Origin: Acidobacteriota bacterium
GTDB lineage: Bacteria; Acidobacteriota; Terriglobia; Terriglobales; Acidobacteriaceae
Assembly (NCBI GenBank): GCA_013289795.1
Contig: JABCZH010000002.1
Location: 186,001 to 250,000 of the forward strand
DNA length: 64,000 nt
Direction: 5' to 3'
Made by a program: the position numbers and the translations under genes. Under the pieces are notes generated by a model. That model saw only the letters and a list, made by a program, of their open reading frames with translations. It did not search any database and was not told the DNA's origin. Shown piece by piece: positions 16,018-24,385 of the stretch. How positions within the stretch are numbered: position 1 is the first letter of the stretch; each line of letters opens with the position of its first letter.

Positions 16018-17268
16018 CTACAGCGAACTCATATTCGCCAGGAACTCGCCATTTGACTTGGTCTTGCTGAGTTTATCGATCAGCAATTCCATGGCTTCTA
16101 CCGGCGAAAGCGGATTCAGGACCTTACGCAAGACCCAGATGCGGGTCAGGTCTTCTTTCGGAATCAGCAATTCTTCTTTTCGCGTGCCCGAGCGCTGAAT
16201 ATCGATGGCCGGGAACACGCGCTTGTCCACCAGTTTGCGTTCCAGGATGATTTCCGAGTTGCCCGTGCCTTTGAATTCTTCGAAGATCACGTCGTCCATA
16301 CGGGAACCGGTGTCGATCAGGGCCGTTGCAATAATGGTTAGCGATCCGCCTTCCTCAATGTTTCGCGCCGATCCGAAGAAGCGCTTCGGACGTTGCAAGG
16401 CGTTCGAATCCACGCCGCCAGAGAGGACCTTTCCGCTGGGCGGAACGATGGTGTTGTAGGCGCGCGCCAAACGGGTGATGGAATCGAGCAGAATCACCAC
16501 GTCACGTTTGTGCTCGATCAAGCGCTTGGCCTTCTCGATTACCATTTCCGCCACTTGCACGTGGCGGGCAGCGGGTTCGTCGAAGGTCGAAGAGATGACT
16601 TCACCCTTGACCGAACGCTGCATGTCTGTGACTTCTTCCGGGCGCTCGTCGATCAACAGCACCATCAACACGACTTCGGGATGGTTCGTAGTAATGGAGT
16701 TGGCGACGTTCTGCAGCAGCATGGTCTTGCCGGCGCGTGGCGGCGAAACGATCAGACCGCGTTGTCCTTTGCCGAGGGGCGTGAGCAGGTCCATTACCCG
16801 GGCGCTGACGTTCTCGCGGACGGTTTCGAGCTTCAACCGCTGCTGCGGATACAACGGCGTCAGGTTGTCGAACAGGATCTTGTTGCGGGCTTCGTCGGGC
16901 GACTCGAAGTTGACCGCTTCGATCTTCACCAGCGCGAAATACTTTTCGCCCTCGTGCGGCGGACGTACCTGGCCGCTGATGGTATCGCCGGTCTTGAGGT
17001 CAAACTTGCGAATCTGCGAGGGCGAGACGTAAATGTCATCGGGGCCGGGCAGATAGTTGTAATCAGGCGAGCGGAGAAAGCCGTAGCCGTCGGGCAGGAT
17101 TTCGAGCACGCCCTCGGCAAAGATGTGGCCCTCTTTTTCGCTTTGCGCCTGCAGGATCTTAAAAATCAAGTCCTGTTTGCGCAAGCCGCTGGCCCCGGGC
17201 AGGTCCAAAGATCGGGCGATCTTGGTCAGCTCAGTTATGTTTTTTTCTTTCAATTCTGCGATGGTCAT
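16018..17268 (-). CDS. rho: Transcription termination factor Rho
   Basis: 416 residues, full length. The N-terminal Rho_N helical domain ([22 protein letters not shown]), the RNA-binding cold-shock-like domain ([40 protein letters not shown]) and the RecA-like ATPase motor with Walker A ([12 protein letters not shown]) and Walker B ([16 protein letters not shown]) are all present. The hexamer loads on unstructured RNA and stops transcription. The start has AGGTGA 8 bp upstream. It follows rpoZ on the same strand by 87 bp and ends at a strong intrinsic terminator. Confidence 0.98.
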   Translation of the reverse strand: MTIAELKEKNITELTKIARSLDLPGASGLRKQDLIFKILQAQSEKEGHIFAEGVLEILPDGYGFLRSPDYNYLPGPDDIYVSPSQIRKFDLKTGDTISGQVRPPHEGEKYFALVKIEAVNFESPDEARNKILFDNLTPLYPQQRLKLETVRENVSARVMDLLTPLGKGQRGLIVSPPRAGKTMLLQNVANSITTNHPEVVLMVLLIDERPEEVTDMQRSVKGEVISSTFDEPAARHVQVAEMVIEKAKRLIEHKRDVVILLDSITRLARAYNTIVPPSGKVLSGGVDSNALQRPKRFFGSARNIEEGGSLTIIATALIDTGSRMDDVIFEEFKGTGNSEIILERKLVDKRVFPAIDIQRSGTRKEELLIPKEDLTRIWVLRKVLNPLSPVEAMELLIDKLSKTKSNGEFLANMSSL

Positions 17269-17340
17269 TATCTAGTTCACCTGCGAAGGGAATTTTCAAT
17301 AAGGAGGGTCACTCAGGAAAGACTTAACCGTGCGAGGGGA

Positions 17341-17367
17341 AAAGCCGGGCTGGTTTTACGCAGCCCG
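17341..17367 (-). terminator. Possible weak terminator at the end of rpoZ
   Basis: On the minus strand GGGCTG/CAGCCC forms a 6-bp stem whose loop holds the rpoZ stop codon, followed by GGCTTTT. It may attenuate read-through into rho; the T-run is short and offset by three bases. Confidence 0.35.
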
Positions 17368-17571
17368 CCGTTGCGCCTCGGCGAAGTTTTCCGGCTCCGA
17401 CAGAACCGTCTGCCGCTCCGAGCTTGCGATCCGGTCCAACACCTCGTTCATGGTTTCCTGGATTCTGGTGTTGGGCTTGTGAAACTTCCGGGTAGCTTTG
17501 GAGGCAAGCTGACAAAGCATATACCGGTTCCGTAATGTCTGTAAAGCATCAAAAACACGATCAGAACGCAT
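17356..17571 (-). CDS. rpoZ: RNA polymerase omega subunit
   Basis: 71 residues from the ATG at 17571. RSDRVFDALQTLRNRYMLCQLASKATRKFHKPNTRIQETMNEVLDRI matches the small omega subunit, which helps fold and assemble the beta' subunit of RNA polymerase. The usual MxR and the A-KATRK-like segment of omega are present in modified form, so the assignment rests on size and this pattern. The open frame upstream to 17661 looks unrelated. It is placed just ahead of rho, sharing a general transcription theme. Confidence 0.72.
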   Translation of the reverse strand: MRSDRVFDALQTLRNRYMLCQLASKATRKFHKPNTRIQETMNEVLDRIASSERQTVLSEPENFAEAQRRAA

Positions 17572-17869
17572 GATTAATTGTCCTTCCTGGTCCGAGCCGA
17601 CCGGTCGAGCGCCCATCCACGTGCTGCCGAACCTGTGGGCCAGAGCACGCAAACTACACATTTCAGATGGGTTGTACGGGAAAGCTCTGGTTACTCGTAT
17701 AGATGCTCCGCCTGACCCGAAAGTTTCTCACTTTTTGGGAAAAGCCGCGATTGTCAGCGGAGGTTCGTCGGGCAAAACCGCTACTTAAGCCTTCGGAACG
17801 CTATACCGTACGTGAAATAGAACGTGGAGTCAAGCTGTTTCTTGCGAAGTGATTGTCGCTCAACGAACT
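17572..17869. other. Intergenic region upstream of rpoZ
   Basis: About 300 bp between the rpoZ start and the end of the YifB gene. I see no convincing gene, RNA or hairpin. A TATACG hexamer on the minus strand (near 17697) could be a -10 box, but no good -35 box accompanies it. Confidence 0.5.
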
Positions 17870-19420
17870 TCACGCCCAGAAAGTCCTATCCAGCGTGCGG
17901 TACTGAATCGCCTCGGCAATATGCTTGGGTTCAAGGCCGCCAACGCCCTCAAGGTCGGCGATGGTGCGGGCTACTTTCAGGATGCGGTCGTGGGCGCGGG
18001 CGGTTAGGCTTTGCTGCAACATGGCACGCTCCAGCAGGCGCTCGCAGTCGGCAGAAAGTTCGCAGAAGGTGCGGATGTGGCGGGGCGCCATCTGAGCGTT
18101 GCAGTAGAGCTTGTCGCGGGGAGTGACGGCGAACCTTCGCAGCTGGGCTTCCCGTGCCCGCACCACGCGCTCGCGGACCGCAGCTGAGTTTTCCGGTTCA
18201 GACTTCGAGCGGATTTCTTTGTAGTTCACCGCGGGCACGTCGATATGGATGTCGATGCGGTCAAGCAGCGGCCCGGAGATCTTCGACATGTAGCGCTGAA
18301 TGATGGGCTGGGTGCAGCGGCAGTCGCGGGTACGGTCGTTAAAGTAGCCACAGGGACAAGGATTCATGGCCGCCACCAGCATGAAACGTGCAGGAAAAGT
18401 CAGAGACATGGCCGCCCGCGCGATGCACACGTTGCCGTCCTCGAGCGGCTGCCGCATGACTTCGAGGACGTTGCGGGGAAACTCCGGCAGTTCGTCGAGA
18501 AACAACACGCCGTTGTGCGACAGAGAAACCTCGCCAGGACGGGGCACAGCGCCGCCGCCTATCAGTCCGGCGTCGGAAATTGTGTGGTGGGGCGAGCGGA
18601 AGGGGCGAACTCCCACCAGGCCAGCCCCGGCGTCAAGGACGCCGGCCACGCTGTGAATCTTGGTCGTCTCCAACGCTTCTTCAAACGTAAACGGAGGCAG
18701 GATGGTGGGCATGCGTTTGGCGAGCATGGTTTTACCAGACCCTGGCGGCCCAATCATTAACAGGTTGTGGCCACCGGCGCAGGCCACTTCCAGCGCCCGC
18801 TTGGCGGTTTGCTGACCGCGCACGTCTTTGAAATCGACGGTGTAATGGGCAGCTTCGCTGAGCAGGGTTTGGCCATCCACTCTGAGTGGGACGATGCCAT
18901 TTCCGGTGTTCACAAAGCGAATCACGTCGAGCAACGACTTCACGGGGTAGACCTCGACTCCGCTGACCATGGCGGCCTCACGGGCATTGAGCTCGGGGAC
19001 CACGAGACGCGGAATCTTGCGTCCGCGAGCTTCAATTGCAATCGGCAGTGCGCCGCGCACACCGCGGACTCCGCCGTCGAGCGACAACTCGCCCACGAAT
19101 AAGCAGTCCGGCACCTCCTTCTTGTTCAGCCCGCCATAAGCACCCACAATGCCCAGGGCCATAGGCAGGTCGAAGCCTGAGCCTTCCTTTTTGATGTCGG
19201 CGGGGGCGAGATTGACCGTGATGTGAGTCGACGGAATGTCGTAGCCGCAGTTGCGAAGGGCCGAGCGCACTCGGTCACGGCTCTCGCGCACTGCGGCATC
19301 GGGCAGACCGACAGTGTGGAACTGGTCCTCCATAGTCTTGATACCGGAGATGTCGACTTCAACCTCAATGATGTTGGCGTCTATGCCGTACACCGCGGCG
19401 CTCATGGTCTTGTAGAGCAT
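17870..19420 (-). CDS. YifB/ComM-family Mg-chelatase-like AAA+ ATPase
   Basis: 516 residues with the standard N-terminus [25 protein letters not shown]. The N-terminal Lon-protease-like fold domain ([43 protein letters not shown]) is followed by the ATPase with Walker A ([17 protein letters not shown]), Walker B ([11 protein letters not shown]), the PCPCGYFND cysteine segment and the C-terminal helicase-lid domain ([18 protein letters not shown]). ComM is a hexameric branch-migration helicase that helps integrate DNA taken up by transformation. No other competence gene is in the window. Confidence 0.93.
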   Translation of the reverse strand: MLYKTMSAAVYGIDANIIEVEVDISGIKTMEDQFHTVGLPDAAVRESRDRVRSALRNCGYDIPSTHITVNLAPADIKKEGSGFDLPMALGIVGAYGGLNKKEVPDCLFVGELSLDGGVRGVRGALPIAIEARGRKIPRLVVPELNAREAAMVSGVEVYPVKSLLDVIRFVNTGNGIVPLRVDGQTLLSEAAHYTVDFKDVRGQQTAKRALEVACAGGHNLLMIGPPGSGKTMLAKRMPTILPPFTFEEALETTKIHSVAGVLDAGAGLVGVRPFRSPHHTISDAGLIGGGAVPRPGEVSLSHNGVLFLDELPEFPRNVLEVMRQPLEDGNVCIARAAMSLTFPARFMLVAAMNPCPCGYFNDRTRDCRCTQPIIQRYMSKISGPLLDRIDIHIDVPAVNYKEIRSKSEPENSAAVRERVVRAREAQLRRFAVTPRDKLYCNAQMAPRHIRTFCELSADCERLLERAMLQQSLTARAHDRILKVARTIADLEGVGGLEPKHIAEAIQYRTLDRTFWA

Positions 19421-19514
19421 AGTGTTATGTTGAGGAATTTCCGGTTGTTGTCAGGCTTTGTTCGCAGCGCTGAATTGAACTTAGCCCCTTCCGGCAACAA
19501 CCGCTGGTGACAGC

Positions 19515-19542
19515 GGTCACGGTCAATTGGTGACCAGTGACC
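19515..19542. promoter_or_regulatory. GGTCAC-type inverted repeat in the yifB/kinase intergenic region
   Basis: GGTCAC at 19515 and GTGACC at 19537 form the ends of a 28-bp imperfect palindrome with further GGTCA/TGACC copies inside and another GGTGAC at 19506. It lies between the divergent yifB and histidine kinase genes and may be an operator. Confidence 0.35.
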
Positions 19543-19666
19543 AAGGGTTAGGTGTGAACCAAACTTTCCAATAGCCCCCGGTTGTTTGCGTCTGTTGCGT
19601 GCACTACGATTCAGCTACGGCCCAGCTGCCAGATGCGGCTCACCGTAGTAAGAGCAATCGCAACTT

Positions 19667-21805
19667 ATGGCAGAGGAAGAAAAACCACCGGGACAAGTCC
19701 GCACTCCCAGCCATCTGGAAAAGGAAGAGAACTGGCTATGGCGTACGGCGCTGCTGTTTCTGGTGCTAATGGCCACCGCACTGGCGGCCGAGTCCTGGGA
19801 ACGCCTGCAGAATCTCCCCTACCACCTGGGACTGCTTTCCATTGGCGTGCTGTGCGTTGCCATCGCATTCGCAGGTTTTGCCTATGGACGGCGCAAACGG
19901 GTAACTGAACTCAAAGCTCTGGTGCGGGATTTGCAGGAGCACGCCAGCACACCCAGCGAGCAGCAACTCGATCAACTGGGGCAGCTGATTGCGCGCTCGC
20001 AACGCAGTTTCAAAGAACTCATCGACTCCATCGACGATGTGGCATTTGCCGTATCGCTGGATGGCACACTACGCACCGTCAATCGCCGCATGGCGGAGCT
20101 GTTGGGCATTCCTTATACCGAAGTCGTGGGCCACAAGTTGGACGAGTTTCTGGACGAGCCCAAACACGAACATGTGGAGCACGGTCTGGCTGGTTTTCTG
20201 GAGAAACACCGCTGGTCGGGGACGGTGCCGGTGCGCCTGAAATCGAGCCGGCGGACACTCTATTTTGACTGCGTAGTCAACGCCATTGTGAAGGGTGACG
20301 AGGTGGTGGGGTTGAGCACGCTGGCCCGCGATGTGACCGGGGAACACGAGAAAGAACGCCGCTTCACCGAGCTGTTCGAAACTTTGCAGGAAGGCGTTTA
20401 CTTCAGCACACCGGAAGGCAAGCTTCTCGACGGCAATGCGGCCCTGGTGCGGGTGCTGGGATATGAGAGCAAGGAGGAGTTGGTTGCCCTCGAGCCCAAG
20501 GCGCTCAACTCCGACGCCAATCAGAGCCCGGTGCTCGGACGAACCGCAGACGATCAGGGCGGGGTACGCGCGAGAGAAATTACGCTGCGCCGCAAGGGCG
20601 GCAGCATAGGCACATTTCTTGATACTTCGCGAGCAGTCTGGGACACTGCGGGCAAGATCGTCCGCTACCAGGGCACGCTGGTGGACGTTACCGAGCGGCG
20701 CGAAATGGAAAAATCGCTTCGCCGCCAGGAGGAATTTCAACGCGATTTGCTCGAGAGTTTTCCGGACCTGATTTTGGTCGTCGATCTCGACGAGCGCTAC
20801 AGTTTTGTAAGCACGCGTGTCCGAGATCTGTTGGGCTATGCGCCCGAAGACTTGTTGAAGAAAAAGATCGAAGCGGGACAGGATTACTCGGCCGAACTAC
20901 TTGCGCTGGTCCGCAAATTGATAGCGGGCCAACAGCAATTCGGAACCTGCGAATGTGGAGCGCGCCATCGCGATGGAAGTTGGCGGACCATGCGTGCCTC
21001 GGCCAGCCCGCTGTTCGACGCGGAAAGCAAAGTGAGCGGCGTGATCGTTTCGGTACGTGACATCACGATGGAGAAGAAACTGGAGCAGCAGATCATTCAG
21101 AGCGAACGTCTGGCGGCCATGGGCCAGATGATCGGAGGATTTGCGCATGAGCTGAACAATCCGCTGACCGGCATTTTGGGGATGAGCGAACTGTTGCAGG
21201 ATTCGCAGACCGCGGATGCACCTCGCAAGCAGTTGGAGATGTTGCAGCAGCAGGCGCGGCGCGCGGTAGAGATTGTGCAGAACCTGATGTATTTCTCGCG
21301 GCCACCGACACCCGGCAAGGCGGCGATCGACCTGAACGAACTGGTGCAGCGGACGCTTCATCTGCACGCTTATTCGTTGCGCAAGAGCAACATCACCGTG
21401 GATTTTCTGGCAGAGAGTTCCATCCCTTCCGTTACAGGGGACGCACACCAACTCATGCAGGTGTTCCTGAACTTGATCTTGAACTCCGAGCAAGCGATGC
21501 GCGAAGTGCGCGACCGGGGCACATTGCGTATCCGGCTGGAGAAGCACGACAAGTCGGTCGCGGTGACCTTTCAGGATGATGGGCCGGGGATTCCGGCCGA
21601 CATCCTGCCCAACATTTTTGATCCTTTCTACACCACCAAGCGCCCCGGACGCGGCACGGGCCTGGGCTTGAGCATCTGCAAAGCAATCCTGCGAGAGCAC
21701 AACGGGAATGTTGAAGCGGCATCAGGCCCGGGCGGCGGAGCGGTGTTCACCGTGACGTTGCCCCTGGTAGAAAACGAAGTCGTGCCCACGGCAACAGGCT
21801 CTTAG
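19667..21805 (+). CDS. Membrane-anchored multi-PAS sensor histidine kinase
   Basis: 712 residues. Two membrane helices near the N-terminus (about 25-45 and 50-68) are followed by three PAS domains (about 110-225, 230-345, 350-470), a HisKA dimerisation domain with the phosphorylated His494 in GGFAHELNNPLTGILGMSELL, and a HATPase_c domain (LMQVFLNLILNSEQAM, DDGPGIP, GRGTGLGLSICKAIL). It should autophosphorylate on a cytoplasmic signal and pass phosphate to a response regulator, but none is adjacent (orphan kinase). The loop between the membrane helices is too short to be a large sensor, so sensing is probably through the PAS domains. Confidence 0.94.
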   Translation: MAEEEKPPGQVRTPSHLEKEENWLWRTALLFLVLMATALAAESWERLQNLPYHLGLLSIGVLCVAIAFAGFAYGRRKRVTELKALVRDLQEHASTPSEQQLDQLGQLIARSQRSFKELIDSIDDVAFAVSLDGTLRTVNRRMAELLGIPYTEVVGHKLDEFLDEPKHEHVEHGLAGFLEKHRWSGTVPVRLKSSRRTLYFDCVVNAIVKGDEVVGLSTLARDVTGEHEKERRFTELFETLQEGVYFSTPEGKLLDGNAALVRVLGYESKEELVALEPKALNSDANQSPVLGRTADDQGGVRAREITLRRKGGSIGTFLDTSRAVWDTAGKIVRYQGTLVDVTERREMEKSLRRQEEFQRDLLESFPDLILVVDLDERYSFVSTRVRDLLGYAPEDLLKKKIEAGQDYSAELLALVRKLIAGQQQFGTCECGARHRDGSWRTMRASASPLFDAESKVSGVIVSVRDITMEKKLEQQIIQSERLAAMGQMIGGFAHELNNPLTGILGMSELLQDSQTADAPRKQLEMLQQQARRAVEIVQNLMYFSRPPTPGKAAIDLNELVQRTLHLHAYSLRKSNITVDFLAESSIPSVTGDAHQLMQVFLNLILNSEQAMREVRDRGTLRIRLEKHDKSVAVTFQDDGPGIPADILPNIFDPFYTTKRPGRGTGLGLSICKAILREHNGNVEAASGPGGGAVFTVTLPLVENEVVPTATGS

Positions 21806-21895
21806 CTGGGCGCTCCACAAACATATACCCACGCGCTGCGCCACGCGTTGTGTCCCCTCCACTCCCCTCTCAATGTGTCATCAACGTTGCGGCCC

Positions 21896-24211
21896 CTAGA
21901 AGTTGGTAGTGAGACGCATGGATGCGCTGCGTGATGGACCGATTGCATTGCCGGAGAAAAGACCACCGAAATCGAGCACGTCCAGCACATTGGCGAGGTT
22001 CTGCCCGTCGATCTGAAACCGCACGTTCACGCGGTCCGACTTGTAAATATCAGCACCGGCTGAGGCGTTAACCTGAAAAGCAGGATCAATACGGCCGCTG
22101 GTAAAGTTGATCCGACCCAACACCTGCTGACCATATTGGGCCAGAACGGTGGCCGGGACGCCATCGAATTTGAAGGGCAGTCCGGTGTCGTATTGCACTC
22201 CGCCTGCAATCCAGAAACGTGGTGCGATCTGGTAACGAAGGCGTCCGCGAACCGTGTTGCGCTGATCCTGCGTGTCCGGGAAATGGCCGGTGAGCTGGGT
22301 TGCTGCGGTCGTCGCATCGGCACCCAAAAAGAGTCCGCCCGTTACCGGTAACCATGCATTGCCGACGGCGTAGGAATAACTCACAAAACCCGAAAAACCA
22401 CGCCAGTCGGGAACACCTAGTTTTGCCTCGGCGCCATAGATGATGGATTTCCGGAATGCTATGGGGAAACTGATGGTAGTGTTGGCGATCTGGTCGTCAT
22501 CCGCAAACATGTCTACGAGGCGCCTGAAGTAGTTGGCATCCAGCTTGATGTTTCCAACAAACACCTTGCTTAAGCCCGCCTCATAGTAGTTTCCTTGCGA
22601 GGGCTCCACCGCTAGCCGGAGGAAGTTGGTGGGGTTCAGGGATTGAATTGCGGCTGAATTCGAAAGCAGAATGTTCTCAAAAGACGGAGTCTGAAAAACC
22701 CGGTCATACGAAAAGTGCACAAGCATATCGGCGGAAGGGAAATAATGCGAAACCGAAAAGCGCGGATCCACCGCTTGCCGATTCAACAAGAGCTGATAGT
22801 GGTCCCACCGCAGCCCGGCACTGATGGTCCAGTTCTTGAGACGGATCCGGTCTTGGACAAATGCGGATTGCTCGAGATCTGGCCGGTTAGCCAGGAAGGA
22901 AAAGGTAAGAGGAGTGCCGTTATCAAATTGACTTGGATTGGTGATGAAGTTGTTGAACTTCTCGTTCAGAAAAGTGTTGTCTGATTCCACTCCGAACTTC
23001 CATTCCTGCCGGCCCCGATCAATGGTTGCCGTCCCCTTGAAATATGCTTCGCGAAACCAGTTGTGCTGAAACACTTCAATGGGAGTCGAGTTCTGGTTGG
23101 AGTTGAAGTCATTCGCGTTGTCACGAACCATGGCGCGAATATCGGCCACCGCATGCGACGAAAATGTGTGCTGGTAGGAGGCGATTCCCATCGTCTCGAA
23201 ATTGTCTGCGGTTTGGCGCTGGCCCGCCGCTTGCTGTACTTGTTCGTTCGGAATGTCGTAGCGTGAGATCTCATGGCGAACGATAAGTCGCAAGCGATCT
23301 TTCGCGGTCAAGTCGCGCTCATAGTTGACCGTAAAATCACCGAGCGTACCTGTGTTCGAATAGTTTTGCGGCACCACCGGATTCAAATAGTGGTCGGTCA
23401 TGCTGCCACCTGCACCTGCGCCGAAGGTATTCTTGCCCCAGGAGTACTGCCCCTCGGCGGCAGCTCCGGCCGAATCAAAGCTGCCTCCCGAGAGCACCAC
23501 TTGGCCGTGGAAACCGGGCTGTGCATCCTGTAGCGTGTTCACCTCGACCACCCCTCCCATTTTTCGGCCATATTCCGCTGGGATGCCCGCGGTATAGACG
23601 CTCAGCGATTGCACGTCGTCGGCGTCAATCGCGGGACCGAAGCTGGGCGAGCGATTGTCGGTGAGGGGGATGCCGTCGACCACAAACTGGGTCTGATATT
23701 CCGAGCCGCGCGGATGCAGCACGGCATTGCCTTCATATAACCAGCCCGGCTGTGAATTGACCAAGTCCTGCAAGGAACGGCCGGGAACGGAGCTGAGCCG
23801 GTTCTGGATGATGTCGGTGCCGATCTGACTCACCGAGCCCGCTTGATCGGGGTCGATCAAGGTATTGGTGGCACTGACGTTTACGGATTCGTTCACCGCA
23901 GGTAGCTTGAGCTGGATTTTGTACTCGGTGGGAAGCGAGGAATGAATCTCCACAGTTTCTGCCACAGCCGCAAAGCCGGGTTGTTTGATTTCGAGATGGT
24001 AAATGCCATAAGGCAATCGCTGTAGGTCCAGATAACCCTGATCGCTGGTCGCCAGAGTATTGCGATACTGACTCGCCGCACTGACAATCTGAACGGCGGT
24101 TTTCACGCCCAGACCGTCCGGATCGGTGACTCTAAGGCGCAATTCGCCACTGTTACTCTGGCAAAAGAGCGGCAGAGCACCGAAGAAAAGAAGTGCTGCG
24201 AATCTTTCCAT
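21896..24211 (-). CDS. TonB-dependent outer membrane receptor with carboxypeptidase-regulatory-like N-terminus
   Basis: 771 residues with a signal peptide (FAALLFFGALPLFCQ). Residues ~20-105 form an Ig-like carboxypeptidase-regulatory domain (GELRLRVTDPDGLGVKTAVQIVS, IYHLEIKQPGFAA). The plug follows (about 115-225, with LQDLVNSQPGWLYEGNAVLHPRGSEYQTQFVVDGIPLTDNRSPSF), then a large barrel with strands such as FVSYSYAVGNAWLPVTGG. The barrel ends SMRLTTNF, as expected for an outer membrane insertion signal. Such Oar-like receptors import large or scarce nutrients, often peptides or glycans. The ligand is unknown, and no SusD or ExbB/TonB gene is nearby. Confidence 0.9.
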   Translation of the reverse strand: MERFAALLFFGALPLFCQSNSGELRLRVTDPDGLGVKTAVQIVSAASQYRNTLATSDQGYLDLQRLPYGIYHLEIKQPGFAAVAETVEIHSSLPTEYKIQLKLPAVNESVNVSATNTLIDPDQAGSVSQIGTDIIQNRLSSVPGRSLQDLVNSQPGWLYEGNAVLHPRGSEYQTQFVVDGIPLTDNRSPSFGPAIDADDVQSLSVYTAGIPAEYGRKMGGVVEVNTLQDAQPGFHGQVVLSGGSFDSAGAAAEGQYSWGKNTFGAGAGGSMTDHYLNPVVPQNYSNTGTLGDFTVNYERDLTAKDRLRLIVRHEISRYDIPNEQVQQAAGQRQTADNFETMGIASYQHTFSSHAVADIRAMVRDNANDFNSNQNSTPIEVFQHNWFREAYFKGTATIDRGRQEWKFGVESDNTFLNEKFNNFITNPSQFDNGTPLTFSFLANRPDLEQSAFVQDRIRLKNWTISAGLRWDHYQLLLNRQAVDPRFSVSHYFPSADMLVHFSYDRVFQTPSFENILLSNSAAIQSLNPTNFLRLAVEPSQGNYYEAGLSKVFVGNIKLDANYFRRLVDMFADDDQIANTTISFPIAFRKSIIYGAEAKLGVPDWRGFSGFVSYSYAVGNAWLPVTGGLFLGADATTAATQLTGHFPDTQDQRNTVRGRLRYQIAPRFWIAGGVQYDTGLPFKFDGVPATVLAQYGQQVLGRINFTSGRIDPAFQVNASAGADIYKSDRVNVRFQIDGQNLANVLDVLDFGGLFSGNAIGPSRSASMRLTTNF

Positions 24212-24368
24212 GAACAGTCGGCCTTGGTTCGGCGGTTGTCCTCAGGCACAGGTTAACAGACCGTCTCCCACCAAACCGTCAGCATCCTCTCGAGTGTAAA
24301 CGCGGGTTCAGGGTAAACACAGCTGAGGCGGGACGCTGCAACAATTCGGAAGCAATCGACTCCGCAGG

Positions 24369-24374
24369 TATAAT
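24369..24374 (+). promoter_or_regulatory. Possible -10 box for a near-leaderless kinase transcript
   Basis: TATAAT ends 11 bp before the kinase ATG at 24386, so transcription from it would begin only about 5 nt before the start codon. No Shine-Dalgarno is present and the -35 region is weak (TTCGGA at 18-bp spacing). The call is tentative. Confidence 0.35.
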
Positions 24375-24385
24375 CGCCACTGTCC

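Noticed and set aside
17570-17788. Small plus-strand open frame upstream of rpoZ
   Set aside because: No Shine-Dalgarno, odd composition and overlap with the probable rpoZ promoter region.
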